Assembly: GCA_003050565.1 (NCBI GenBank)
Contig: PEBW01000006.1
Coordinates: 1-64,000 of the forward strand
Reading direction: 5' to 3'
DNA length: 64,000 nt
From: Brockia lithotrophica
Lineage (GTDB): Bacteria > Bacillota > Bacilli > Thermicanales > DSM-22653
Shown: one piece after another, positions 18,024 to 26,492 of the stretch
Layout: every line of letters starts with the position of its first letter
Position numbering within the stretch: the stretch's first letter is position 1
Position numbers and translations under genes: made by a program
The notes under the pieces: generated by a model
Databases searched by the model: none
What the model was told of the DNA's origin: nothing
What the model saw: only the letters and a program-made list of their open reading frames with translations

Positions 18024-19376
18024 TCACTCCACGAGGCTCCCTCCCATTTCTCGGGCGATCGCTTCGGCGATGCGGCGGGCGAGGGCTTCCGCGAGAGACC
18101 GCTCTTCGGCTTCTACCATCACGCGGAGAAGGGGCTCCGTCCCCGAAGGGCGCACGACGATCCTGCCCTTCCCCGCAAGCGTTTCTTGAGCCTCGGCGAT
18201 CGCCGCGCGGATTCCTTCGCGGGTGTCCCATCCTTCTTTCGACGCGACGCGGACGTTCACGAGGATGTTGGGATACGCTGGCCACGTGAAGGCGAGGTCG
18301 CGGAGCGCGGCTTTCCGCGCCTGAAGCACCTGGAGAAGCGCAAGCGCCGTGAGAAGCCCGTCCCCGGTCGTGTGCCGCGCAAGAAGGATGATGTGGCCGG
18401 AAGGCTCGCCGCCGAGGGCGTAGCCCCGCTCCCGCATCCGCTCGAGGATGTAGCGGTCGCCGACGGCGACGCGCTCCACGCGAATGTCCTTCGCAGCCAG
18501 GTGCTGGACGAGACCTTCGTTTGTCATCACCGTTCCGACGAGCGTGTTCTGGGGAAGGGCACCGCGCGCCTGGAGATCCTCTGCCAAAATCCCCAAGATG
18601 CGGTCGCCGTCCACGATCTCCCCTCGGGAATCGACGGCGATGAGGCGGTCGGCGTCGCCGTCGAAGGCAAGGCCGAGGTCGGCGCCTTCGCGGACGACCG
18701 CCTCCGCGAGCTTTTCCGGCTTCGTAGAACCGCAACCGGCGTTGATGTTCGTCCCGTCCGGGCGGCAGCAGATCGACACGACCTCCGCACCGAGATCGAC
18801 AAAGAGTCGCTCCGCCACCGGCGAGGCAGCCCCGTTGGCGCAGTCGAGGACGATCTTTCTGCCGGAAAGGTCGACGGGAGCGGTCTGCTTCAAAAAGGCG
18901 AGGTACTTCTGCACACCCTCCGGGTAGTCTACGAGTCGACCGATTCCGGCCCCTATGGGACGAGGCAAACGATCTTCGCCCTCGAGGTGCGCTTCTATGG
19001 CGTCCTCCACTGCGTCGGAGAGCTTGAAACCGTCGGGCCCGAAAAACTTGATCCCGTTGTCTTCCATAGGGTTGTGGGAAGCGGAGATCACCGCTCCTGC
19101 ATCCGCTCCCAGGGCGCGGGTCATGTACGCCACACCGGGTGTCGTAAAGACACCGAGACGTACGACTTCCGCCCCGACCGAGAGAAAGCCCGCAACCAAG
19201 GCGCACTCGAGGAGCGTCCCCGAAATCCGCGGATCGCGGCCTACGACGATCTGCGGCGCACCTTCGCCTTTGCGCAAGAGGTGCCCCGCGGCACGCCCCA
19301 CGCGGTAGGCGAGTTCAGGGGTGAGTTCCTTGTTGGCAATGCCGCGGATCCCGTCCGTTCCAAAGTACCGCCCCAC
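18024..19376 (-). CDS. glmM: Phosphoglucosamine mutase
   Basis: A 450-aa enzyme converting glucosamine-6-phosphate to glucosamine-1-phosphate on the way to UDP-GlcNAc. The active-site motif SASHNP lies at 98-103 with the phosphorylated Ser100, the metal loop is DGDADR, and the C-terminal phosphate site is RPSGTEP. The GTG at 19376 (VGRYFGTDGIRG) has GGGAGGT 7 nt upstream. It follows cdaR by about 100 bp, the classic Firmicute order. GlmM is known to bind and inhibit CdaA in Bacillus and Lactococcus. Confidence 0.96.
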   Translation of the reverse strand: MGRYFGTDGIRGIANKELTPELAYRVGRAAGHLLRKGEGAPQIVVGRDPRISGTLLECALVAGFLSVGAEVVRLGVFTTPGVAYMTRALGADAGAVISASHNPMEDNGIKFFGPDGFKLSDAVEDAIEAHLEGEDRLPRPIGAGIGRLVDYPEGVQKYLAFLKQTAPVDLSGRKIVLDCANGAASPVAERLFVDLGAEVVSICCRPDGTNINAGCGSTKPEKLAEAVVREGADLGLAFDGDADRLIAVDSRGEIVDGDRILGILAEDLQARGALPQNTLVGTVMTNEGLVQHLAAKDIRVERVAVGDRYILERMRERGYALGGEPSGHIILLARHTTGDGLLTALALLQVLQARKAALRDLAFTWPAYPNILVNVRVASKEGWDTREGIRAAIAEAQETLAGKGRIVVRPSGTEPLLRVMVEAEERSLAEALARRIAEAIAREMGGSLVE

Positions 19377-19479
19377 TCCGTTGACCTCCCTTGCGGAATC
19401 TCTTTTAGAATTCAGAGTACGTCGCTTTCCGTTGGGGTCGTCTCTTGCTTCACACCGTTCCTTCACCTCCCTCGGCGCC

Positions 19480-20757
19480 TCAGGGTACCGGGGTAGGGTT
19501 ACTCGAAGAAGAGGCACCGGTCCTCCCGGAAGTGAGGATCACACCAATCCGATCGGGGACCACCTGTACGGCGGTGACCCACATCGCGTTCCCGAGGTCT
19601 ACGCGGACGGGAACCTCGTGCACGGCTCCGTCCGCGGGAACCCCGGCAAGGGAGACGTACGCACGGATCGACCCTGGAGAAAGGTTGTCCAAAACGGAGG
19701 GAGCCCCGCGGATCGTCGCCACGACCTTTCCATCGAACCCTTCGCCCCAGCGAAACTCCGCGCCCTCCGGAACATCCTGCGTTTCTACCGGGAGCTCGAG
19801 CTTGCGTTCCTCTGCGGGGACCAGGCGAACGGTGACCGTGGCGGTTTGCGGAACCACGCGCTGGATTCCTGCGGGAAGGAGAATTTGCAGCGAACGGCTT
19901 ACGCTGTCCTGGGCCCCCGAAACGTCCACCGGCGGGAGCACGAGTTCCGAAACCCCGCGCACGGCTTGTTCGCTCCCCAGGATGCGGACGCGCTGAGGGG
20001 TTACGCTTACGTCGGCCACCGCGAGTCCTTCCCGAGGCGACCCGCGAATTTGCGGGCGAAGCGGGACTTCGCCGTATGCCTCCGCAAAACCGACTCGAAT
20101 TTTCACCTGATTGGGAAGGAGCACCACGGGAAGGCTCTTCCCTTGGGCGTCGTAAGCCGAAAGGTTCGCCGTGTACGTAAACTCTGGAGGTTTCACCGCG
20201 TCGAGGGTGAGAAACGCCTTGACGATCGCCACACGAGCGACGAGGCTTTCCGCACCACGGACGACCACGCGCGAAGGATCCGGCTGTACATCTAACACGT
20301 ACGGCTTGGCGTCCCCCAGGATTTCTACGCTCACCGGAAATTCCTGCTCGACGACCTTTTCCAAGACGACTTCCACGCGCTCGGGGACCACCTTCCCCTC
20401 GACGCCTACGGGGACTCCTTCGAGGACGAGGGTGACCTCGTGCCGACCCGGGCCGAGCCCCTGAAGTGGCGCAACGACACGCAGACTCTCCTGCAACACC
20501 CCAGACACCGCTACGCGCGGCCCGCGGAGGACGACGTCGGCCTTTGTAGGAATGGAGAGGATGGCCACGGAAGGGTCGTGAAGTTCGGGATGGATGTCGA
20601 GGCCGCGAAACTCCCGCTCAATCGTCTCGGTAACGGGAGGGACGGCCACCCGTTCACCACCGGGAGGTGTTTCGCTGCGCAGGATGAGCCAGAGCATGAA
20701 GGCGAGAAGAACGGAGAGGACGCGGACGAAAAGGTTATTCTCGAGCAAGCGCTCCAC
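19480..20757 (-). CDS. cdaR: CdaR, YbbR-domain regulator of the diadenylate cyclase
   Basis: A 425-aa membrane-anchored protein with one N-terminal span (about 8-26) and an extracytoplasmic region of repeated YbbR domains (about 50-400, four repeats by eye). Binds and modulates CdaA across the membrane. Its start overlaps the cdaA stop by 23 bp, so the two are coupled. A Ser/Pro-rich tail ends the protein. Confidence 0.92.
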   Translation of the reverse strand: MERLLENNLFVRVLSVLLAFMLWLILRSETPPGGERVAVPPVTETIEREFRGLDIHPELHDPSVAILSIPTKADVVLRGPRVAVSGVLQESLRVVAPLQGLGPGRHEVTLVLEGVPVGVEGKVVPERVEVVLEKVVEQEFPVSVEILGDAKPYVLDVQPDPSRVVVRGAESLVARVAIVKAFLTLDAVKPPEFTYTANLSAYDAQGKSLPVVLLPNQVKIRVGFAEAYGEVPLRPQIRGSPREGLAVADVSVTPQRVRILGSEQAVRGVSELVLPPVDVSGAQDSVSRSLQILLPAGIQRVVPQTATVTVRLVPAEERKLELPVETQDVPEGAEFRWGEGFDGKVVATIRGAPSVLDNLSPGSIRAYVSLAGVPADGAVHEVPVRVDLGNAMWVTAVQVVPDRIGVILTSGRTGASSSSNPTPVP

Positions 20758-21574
20758 GGAGGAACCCCCTCTTCAACCCCGAAGATCGGGGACGCCGTTC
20801 GCGCAGCCACTCCTGGATTCGCTCGCGGAGCTGTTCTTCTCCGAACCCTTCCTCCAAAAGTCCCTGGTAGGCGAGGGAGATGTTGCCCGTTTCTTCGGAA
20901 ACGACGAGCACAAGGGCGTCGCTCAGTTCCGATACCCCCACGGCGGCGCGGTGCCGCGTGCCCAACCCCCGGCGGAGATCGCGCCGGTCGCTGAGGGGAA
21001 AGTAGCATCCGGCGGCGACGATTTCGTCCCCGCGGACGATTACCGCCCCGTCGTGCAAGGGGGTGTTGGGAATGAAGATCTGGATGAGGAGCGGCTCCGA
21101 TAGGCGCGCGCCGATCGCCGTACCCGTGTCCGCATAGCTCTTGAGGCTCACGTGACCCTCGAGGGCGATGAGTGCCCCGATGCGTCGCTTGGCCATGTAC
21201 GATGCCGCAGAAGCCAAGGTCTCGGCGATGTGCTCCTCCGCCCGACGTGCGCCCTCCCTCGAGGGTTGTAAGAGGCGACCGCTTCCGAGCTCTTCGAGCG
21301 CCCGGCGGAGCTCCGGCTGGAAGATGATGAGGATGGCAAACACTCCGAGGCTAAAGGCCTGCGACATGAGCCATTGAAGTGCCCGGAGGTGGAGGAAAGA
21401 GCTCACAAGCCAAACGGCTACGATGATGAGATACCCTTTCAAAAGTTGAACGGCCTTCGTCCCCCGGAGGAGGACGATGAGGTAGTAAAAGACGACGGAG
21501 ACGAGGGCGATGTCGAGGATGTCCGCGGCGTACCGCCAAAAGACCTCCCAAAAGTTGTCCACCCGGCGCTTCAC
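20735..21574 (-). CDS. cdaA: Diadenylate cyclase CdaA, c-di-AMP synthase
   Basis: A 279-aa membrane enzyme that makes c-di-AMP from two ATP. Three N-terminal spans are followed by the DAC domain with the catalytic DGA at 175-177 and RHR at 207-209. c-di-AMP controls potassium, osmolyte and wall homeostasis. I chose the GTG at 21574, which gives a length close to Bacillus CdaA (273 aa); the reading frame is open further to 21730 but that part is not CdaA-like. First gene of cdaA-cdaR-glmM. Confidence 0.94.
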   Translation of the reverse strand: MKRRVDNFWEVFWRYAADILDIALVSVVFYYLIVLLRGTKAVQLLKGYLIIVAVWLVSSFLHLRALQWLMSQAFSLGVFAILIIFQPELRRALEELGSGRLLQPSREGARRAEEHIAETLASAASYMAKRRIGALIALEGHVSLKSYADTGTAIGARLSEPLLIQIFIPNTPLHDGAVIVRGDEIVAAGCYFPLSDRRDLRRGLGTRHRAAVGVSELSDALVLVVSEETGNISLAYQGLLEEGFGEEQLRERIQEWLRERRPRSSGLKRGFLRGALARE

Positions 21575-21734
21575 CGCCTTTTTTCTGCCCCGGCGACCCC
21601 CAGCGCTTCGCACCCAGATTAGCACATTTCGCCTCCGGGAAAAAGCTGCGCCCCGGGAACGTCCGACCTGAGTCCCTTCGGCCAACGTGGGCCACTCCTG
21701 CAAAAGCCGGGCAAACGAACCCGAAAACACAAAA

Positions 21735-21754
21735 GGAGCCGCCTTTGCGGCTCC
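21735..21754 (-). terminator. Terminator of the Arg-Pro-Gly tRNA array
   Basis: Perfect 8-bp stem GGAGCCGC/GCGGCTCC with a 4-nt loop, followed on the minus strand by TTTTGTGTTTT, directly after tRNA-Gly. Confidence 0.85.
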
Positions 21755-21768
21755 GGATTTTCCTCATT

Positions 21769-21842
21769 TGGAGCGGGCGACGGGAATCGAACCCGCATCG
21801 CCAGCTTGGAAGGCTGGAGTTCTGCCATTGAACTACGCCCGC
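21769..21842 (-). tRNA. tRNA-Gly(TCC)
   Basis: A 74-nt cloverleaf with acceptor GCGGGCG/CGCCCGC, anticodon TCC, T-loop GGTTCGATTCC and encoded CCA. Last of three tRNAs transcribed together. Confidence 0.96.
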
Positions 21843-21848
21843 CCGTGC

Positions 21849-21925
21849 TGGTCGGGATTGCAGGATTTGAACCTGCGACCTCTTGGTCCCAAACCAAGCG
21901 CTCTGCCAAGCTGAGCTAAATCCCG
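21849..21925 (-). tRNA. tRNA-Pro(TGG)
   Basis: A 77-nt cloverleaf with acceptor CGGGATT/AATCCCG, anticodon TGG and encoded CCA. Middle of the three-tRNA array. Confidence 0.96.
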
Positions 21926-21928
21926 AAG

Positions 21929-22005
21929 TGGCGCGCCCGGAGGGACTCGAACCCCCAACCTTCTGATCCGTAGTCAGATGCTCTATCCAATTGAGCTACG
22001 GGCGC
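21929..22005 (-). tRNA. tRNA-Arg(ACG)
   Basis: A 77-nt cloverleaf with acceptor GCGCCCG/CGGGCGC, anticodon ACG (A34 is normally edited to inosine by TadA) and encoded CCA. First of the array. Confidence 0.96.
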
Positions 22006-22029
22006 ACGACTCCACGGCCAGCAAAGAGA

Positions 22030-22059
22030 ATCTTACCTCAGAACCCTCCTCTCTGTCAA
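22030..22059 (-). promoter_or_regulatory. Promoter of the Arg-Pro-Gly tRNA array
   Basis: TTGACA (22054-22059), 18 nt, TAAGAT (22030-22035) on the minus strand, about 25 bp before tRNA-Arg. A short imperfect hairpin (22061-22080) lies just upstream. Confidence 0.7.
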
Positions 22060-22132
22060 CGGATCTGCGTACCGCAGACCTCGGCGTTTCGGGGGGTCGC
22101 GCGGCAAGTCCTTCGGACGATCAAGCCGAGCC

Positions 22133-23245
22133 TTACCCCTCGTATCCAATCGCTTCGCGCACGGCATGTGCGACCTCGTGAAGGGTGGAGGGAGGGAGTT
22201 TGGGCCAAATGGGAAGGGAGAGGACCTCGGAAGCTGCCCGCTCCGCCTCGGGAAACTCGCCCGAAGGAGTGGCGTATACGGGAAGGCGGTGCAAGGGCAC
22301 GGGGTAGTACACCATCGTGGCAATCCCCCGGTCGGCAAGGAAACGCCGTACGGCGTCTCGCTTCCCGCCTAAGACGCGGATGGTGTACTGGTGAAATACG
22401 TACCCCTCTTGTACGTCGGGGATCACAATACCCGGAATCCCTTCGAGGAGGGCGTTGTAGCGGCGGGCCACCAACCTCCTAGCCGCATTCCACCGGTCGA
22501 TGTGGGGGAGCTTGATGCGAAGAATCGCCGCCTGAAGGGCGTCGAGGCGAGAATTGTATCCGATCATCTCGTTCACGTACTTCCTTCGGGAACCGTGTGC
22601 GCGAAGCATGCGCACGCGCTCTGCCACTTCGTCGTCGTCGGTGGCCACAAGACCTCCGTCGCCGTAAGCCCCCAAATTTTTGCTGGGGAAAAAGGAAAAA
22701 GCACCTACGTCACCCAACGTCCCCGCTTTCTTGCCGCCGACTACTGCCCCAAAGGCTTGCGCCGTGTCCTCGATCACCTTAAGGCCGTGCGCGCGGGCGA
22801 TTGCCAAGATCGCGTCCATGTCCGCCGGACGACCGTACAGGTGCACGGGAAGAATGGCACGCGTTCGCGGAGTGATGGCCTCTTCGATGCGATTCGGGTC
22901 GAGGTTGAAGCTCTCGGGGTCGATGTCCACAAACACGGGCGTCGCACCGACGAGGTGGATCGCTTCTGCCGTGGCGAAGAAAGTAAAGGGCGTGGTGATC
23001 ACCTCGTCTCCGGGGCCGATGCCCAAAGCACGCAGGGAAAGCACCAGAGCATCCGTCCCCGAGTTCACTCCGATTGCATGCTTAACGCCGAGGTACTCCG
23101 CCACCTCCCGTTCGAACGCCTCCACCTCGGGGCCAAGGATAAACTGGCCCGAGCGAAGCACCCGGACGATGGCCGCCTGAAGTTCCTCCCAGAGCTCCTC
23201 GACTTCCGGCGCCAGATCAAGAATGGGGATCTTCGAATGTGCCAC
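22133..23245 (-). CDS. DegT/DnrJ/EryC1-family UDP-sugar 3-aminotransferase (WbpE-like)
   Basis: A 370-aa PLP-dependent aminotransferase. The PLP-binding Lys is K189 in [15 protein letters not shown]. The family and neighbours point to WbpE/WlbC, which aminates UDP-2-acetamido-3-keto-glucuronic acid with glutamate to give the 3-amino sugar. Last gene of the glycan operon; its start overlaps the acetyltransferase stop by 29 bp. The role is inferred from the complete wbpA/B/D/E/I set. Confidence 0.88.
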   Translation of the reverse strand: MAHSKIPILDLAPEVEELWEELQAAIVRVLRSGQFILGPEVEAFEREVAEYLGVKHAIGVNSGTDALVLSLRALGIGPGDEVITTPFTFFATAEAIHLVGATPVFVDIDPESFNLDPNRIEEAITPRTRAILPVHLYGRPADMDAILAIARAHGLKVIEDTAQAFGAVVGGKKAGTLGDVGAFSFFPSKNLGAYGDGGLVATDDDEVAERVRMLRAHGSRRKYVNEMIGYNSRLDALQAAILRIKLPHIDRWNAARRLVARRYNALLEGIPGIVIPDVQEGYVFHQYTIRVLGGKRDAVRRFLADRGIATMVYYPVPLHRLPVYATPSGEFPEAERAASEVLSLPIWPKLPPSTLHEVAHAVREAIGYEG

Positions 23246-23882
23246 GATCTTCCACCTTCCTCACCGTAGTTTCGTCCACGCGGTCGTAGCGCCGGCCGCA
23301 CGAACATACCGCACGACCCGAATCGTCAAAGGAAAGGGGAAGCCCGCATTCGCATACCCACCCGGAAACCCGAGCGGGTACCCCGAGGACGAGGGCGTAC
23401 GGGGGTACATCCCGGGTGACGACCGCTCCCGCACCCACCATGGCCCATTCCCCTATCGTCACGCCGCACACGATGGTCGCATTTGCTCCGATGGATGCTC
23501 CCCGGCGCACGACCGTACGCACGTAGTCCTCCGAGGTGTTGCGAGGAAAGCTCGCCCGTGGCGTCTTGACGTTCGTAAACACGGCGCTTGGCCCGACGAA
23601 AACCTCGTCTTCCAAAACGACTCCCTCGTACACCGAGACGTTGTTTTGGATCTTGCACCCGGCCCCGATGACGGCACCCCGGGCAACGAAGACGTTTTGC
23701 CCCAAATTGCAGCGCGGACCGATCCGCGCACCCGCCATGACGTGGGAAAAGTGCCAAATCCGAGTGCCCTCGCCGATCTCTGCCCCCGGATCGACGACCG
23801 CCGTCTCGTGGACGTACGCCTTCCCTTCCCAAACGCGAAGCCCCGAAGAAACCGGAGGTTCTGCCGTTCCCCCGTCGCGCAA
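23217..23882 (-). CDS. Hexapeptide-repeat N-acetyltransferase (WbpD-like) with a C-terminal zinc-ribbon tail
   Basis: About 221 aa. A left-handed beta-helix of hexapeptide repeats ([41 protein letters not shown]) matches WbpD/WlbB, which acetylates the 3-amino group of UDP-GlcNAc(3NH2)A with acetyl-CoA. The C-terminus carries two Cys pairs (CEC and CSC, about 14 residues apart), a possible metal-binding tail that many but not all homologues share. The start is uncertain. The TTG at 23882 has AAAGGGGGGG upstream; ATG codons at 23933 and 23939 are alternatives. The gene must begin near the end of the preceding gene (24019). Confidence 0.85.
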   Translation of the reverse strand: MRDGGTAEPPVSSGLRVWEGKAYVHETAVVDPGAEIGEGTRIWHFSHVMAGARIGPRCNLGQNVFVARGAVIGAGCKIQNNVSVYEGVVLEDEVFVGPSAVFTNVKTPRASFPRNTSEDYVRTVVRRGASIGANATIVCGVTIGEWAMVGAGAVVTRDVPPYALVLGVPARVSGWVCECGLPLSFDDSGRAVCSCGRRYDRVDETTVRKVEDRGTFEDPHS

Positions 23883-24018
23883 AAAGACCCCCCCTTTGTC
23901 GAATCCACTGGTCGTGCCGGGAGCAACCCCCATCCGCATCCCTGCCGCGGCGAAACCGGACCTCCCACCCGTTCGGCCGTTTTGCCTTCTTCGAACAACT
24001 CGAAGAGCTCTCGGAAGG

Positions 24019-24960
24019 CTATGCCGTTCCCGCGAGAAAAGGGTGGATGTACGGTGGAGAGGGCGAAACAACGGGGAGTTCGCGGATTGCCGCCGTGAGA
24101 CGTACGGAAGCCTCGGCTTCTCGGATGCCAAAGCCATTGCCCGCAAGCGTCCGACGATACACCTCGGTGTGAAGTTCTGGCGGGACGCGGGAAAAATCGA
24201 TCTCTTCGCCGTTCACGGCAATCGATCGGTATGTCGTCCTCCCCTCTCGCCGGTAGGCCTCGGGGACGTAGGCGGCATCGAGCGAGAGAAACCACCGCAC
24301 ACGCGCCCTCTCGAGCTCGAGGAAGCCCGCAACGGCGGTATCGTCCCGACGATGAACTTCGAGGTGAACGGGGCCTCCAAAGTACCAAAGGAGGAGGTCG
24401 AAGAAGTGGATCCCGATGTGCATCGCCAGGCCGCCGCTCTTTTCGCTTTGTCCCTTCCAGGTTTTGAGGTACGAGGGGTCGCGACCCGTGACGTACGTAA
24501 GGGTGACCTCGTGGACGCGATCGTCCGCGCGCAGGCGCTCGCGCAAGCGGGCGAGCTCGGGGTGCACCCTAAGCTGGAAAACCGTGTACACCCGACGTCC
24601 TGTTCCCTGCTCCCGCCGTTTGAGATCTTCGAGGTCCTCGACGCGCACGGCCAGCGGCTTTTCGCAAAGTGCGTGGGCGCCCACACGAATGGCGAGGCGA
24701 ATGTGTTCCGCGTGAAGGTGGTTGGGGCTGGCGATGCTTACGTAATCCACGCCCTCGCCGCGCTCGTACAAAGATCGAAGGTAAGCTTCGAACTCCCCTT
24801 CCTCTCGGAATACCCGGGCGTCCGGGAAAAAGGTGTGCACGCGTTCCGAAGCATCCACGGGGTCGAGCGCCGCGACGAGGAGGTTCCCCGTATCGCGGAT
24901 GGCCGCGAGGTGCCGCGGAGCGATGTAGCCCCCGGCGCCGATGAGAGCAAAACGCTTCAT
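24019..24960 (-). CDS. Gfo/Idh/MocA-family UDP-sugar 3-dehydrogenase (WbpB-like)
   Basis: A 313-aa NAD(P)-dependent oxidoreductase with an N-terminal Rossmann motif ([10 protein letters not shown] at 8-17) and the catalytic EKP motif with Lys101. Size and context match WbpB/WlbA, which oxidises C3 of UDP-GlcNAcA. The ATG at 24960 has GGGGAGAG upstream. Placed 107 bp after the wbpA-like gene. Confidence 0.9.
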   Translation of the reverse strand: MKRFALIGAGGYIAPRHLAAIRDTGNLLVAALDPVDASERVHTFFPDARVFREEGEFEAYLRSLYERGEGVDYVSIASPNHLHAEHIRLAIRVGAHALCEKPLAVRVEDLEDLKRREQGTGRRVYTVFQLRVHPELARLRERLRADDRVHEVTLTYVTGRDPSYLKTWKGQSEKSGGLAMHIGIHFFDLLLWYFGGPVHLEVHRRDDTAVAGFLELERARVRWFLSLDAAYVPEAYRREGRTTYRSIAVNGEEIDFSRVPPELHTEVYRRTLAGNGFGIREAEASVRLTAAIRELPVVSPSPPYIHPFLAGTA

Positions 24961-25067
24961 GCTTTCGTCTCTCCCCGAAGAGGGAATTTTCTCCCGGACG
25001 ACGGTGTTGGCGAACCACCGCACGGTGGAAAACATGCGAACATCGCAGGGCGGATTCAACCGGCTTC

Positions 25068-26390
25068 TCACAAAAGAACGACGTTTTCCGAAGGCGAACG
25101 CCGGTACACGCCCCGCGTATCCAGAATCTTGCGCGCGTGTCTGCGCACAAACTCGTAGTCGACGGACGTGTGATCCGTGGTCAGAACGACGAGGTCGTGT
25201 TCCCGAAGGACCTCTTCCGTGAGCGGAACGCTTTGGAGGGCAATCCCTTCCCAAGAGAGTTCCGGAACAAACGGGTCGTGATAGGCCACCTGAGCGCCCT
25301 CCCTCCTGAGGAGGCGGAGTACGTCGAGGGCGGGACTTTCCCGCAAGTCCGTAACGTCTTTTTTGTAGGCAACACCTAAAAGGAGAACGCGAGCGGCAGA
25401 AGGAGCGAGGCGCATGTCGTTCAAGATCCTCCGTACCTTCTCGAGGACGAACTCGGGCATCTTGCGGTTGATCTCACCCGCCAGCGCGATGAAGTGCGTA
25501 TTGAAGTTGAACTCCTTCGCCTTCCACTCCAGGTAGTGGGGGTCGATCGGAATGCAGTGACCGCCGACCCCGGGGCCCGGGTAAAACGGCATGATCCCAA
25601 AGGGCTTGGTAAACGCCGCGTCCAATACCTCCCACACGTTTAGTCCCATGCGGTCGCAGAGCAGGGCGAGTTCGTTCACGAGGGCGATGTTTACGGCGCG
25701 GAACGTGTTCTCGTACACCTTGACGAGCTCCGCCGCCTTCGCACTCGAGACGGGTACGACTTGTTCGATCACCTGGGCGTAAAAGGCCGAAGCAACCTCC
25801 AACGACGCCGGGCCGACGCCGCCGACGACCTTGGACGTGTTTTTCGTATTAAAGTTCTTGTTCCCGGGGTCTACGCGTTCCGGTGAGTGCGCGAGGAAGA
25901 AATCCTCTTCCACGCGAAGGCCGGATCCGCGTTCCAAGATGGGGAGCATGACCTCCTCGGTCGTACCCGGATACGTCGTAGATTCGAGGCTCACGAGTTG
26001 CCCCGGGCGGAGACGCGAAGAAAGTTCGCGCGTAACCCCCTCTACGTACTGCAAGTCCGGCACGAGATTTCGAGTCAGAGGAGTGGGGACGGCGATCACG
26101 ATCACGTCCATCTCGGGAACACGCGAAAAGTCCACGCGGGCTTCCAACCGCCCTTCTTGGACAACCTCTGCGAGTTTTTCCGTCGGAACGTCGTCGATGT
26201 AGCTCCTCCCCGAGTTCACGAGGTCGACGCGTTTAGGGTTGCGTTCCACCCCCAAGACACGGAACCCTACGCGAGCGATTTCCACGGCCAACGGAAGCCC
26301 TACGTATCCCAGACCCACGACGCCGACGACAGCATCTCGATTGTGAATTTTCCGAAGGAGATCTTCCTTCGCGCGGTGCGAATTCCCCAT
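25068..26390 (-). CDS. UDP-N-acetylglucosamine 6-dehydrogenase (WbpA-like)
   Basis: A 440-aa UDP-sugar dehydrogenase that oxidises UDP-GlcNAc to UDP-GlcNAcA with two NAD+. Rossmann motif GLGYVG at 26-31 and catalytic Cys279 in GVGGHCIPIDPHYL. The ATG at 26390 has GGGAGGAAGG upstream; upstream in-frame starts to 26423 are less likely. First committed step of the diacetamido-uronic acid pathway. Confidence 0.92.
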   Translation of the reverse strand: MGNSHRAKEDLLRKIHNRDAVVGVVGLGYVGLPLAVEIARVGFRVLGVERNPKRVDLVNSGRSYIDDVPTEKLAEVVQEGRLEARVDFSRVPEMDVIVIAVPTPLTRNLVPDLQYVEGVTRELSSRLRPGQLVSLESTTYPGTTEEVMLPILERGSGLRVEEDFFLAHSPERVDPGNKNFNTKNTSKVVGGVGPASLEVASAFYAQVIEQVVPVSSAKAAELVKVYENTFRAVNIALVNELALLCDRMGLNVWEVLDAAFTKPFGIMPFYPGPGVGGHCIPIDPHYLEWKAKEFNFNTHFIALAGEINRKMPEFVLEKVRRILNDMRLAPSAARVLLLGVAYKKDVTDLRESPALDVLRLLRREGAQVAYHDPFVPELSWEGIALQSVPLTEEVLREHDLVVLTTDHTSVDYEFVRRHARKILDTRGVYRRSPSENVVLL

Positions 26391-26492
26391 AAACCTTCCT
26401 CCCATGCGGAGTAATTTCTCCACCTACCCGCCGATCCTCTCACGAATCCACTCCAGAAAGCGAGGGTACCCATCGAGGTACACCGCCACCCG

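Noticed and set aside
22061-22080. Terminator of the glycan operon after the WbpE-like gene
   Set aside because: The imperfect hairpin has no T-tract and abuts the -35 box of the tRNA promoter; it may be incidental.
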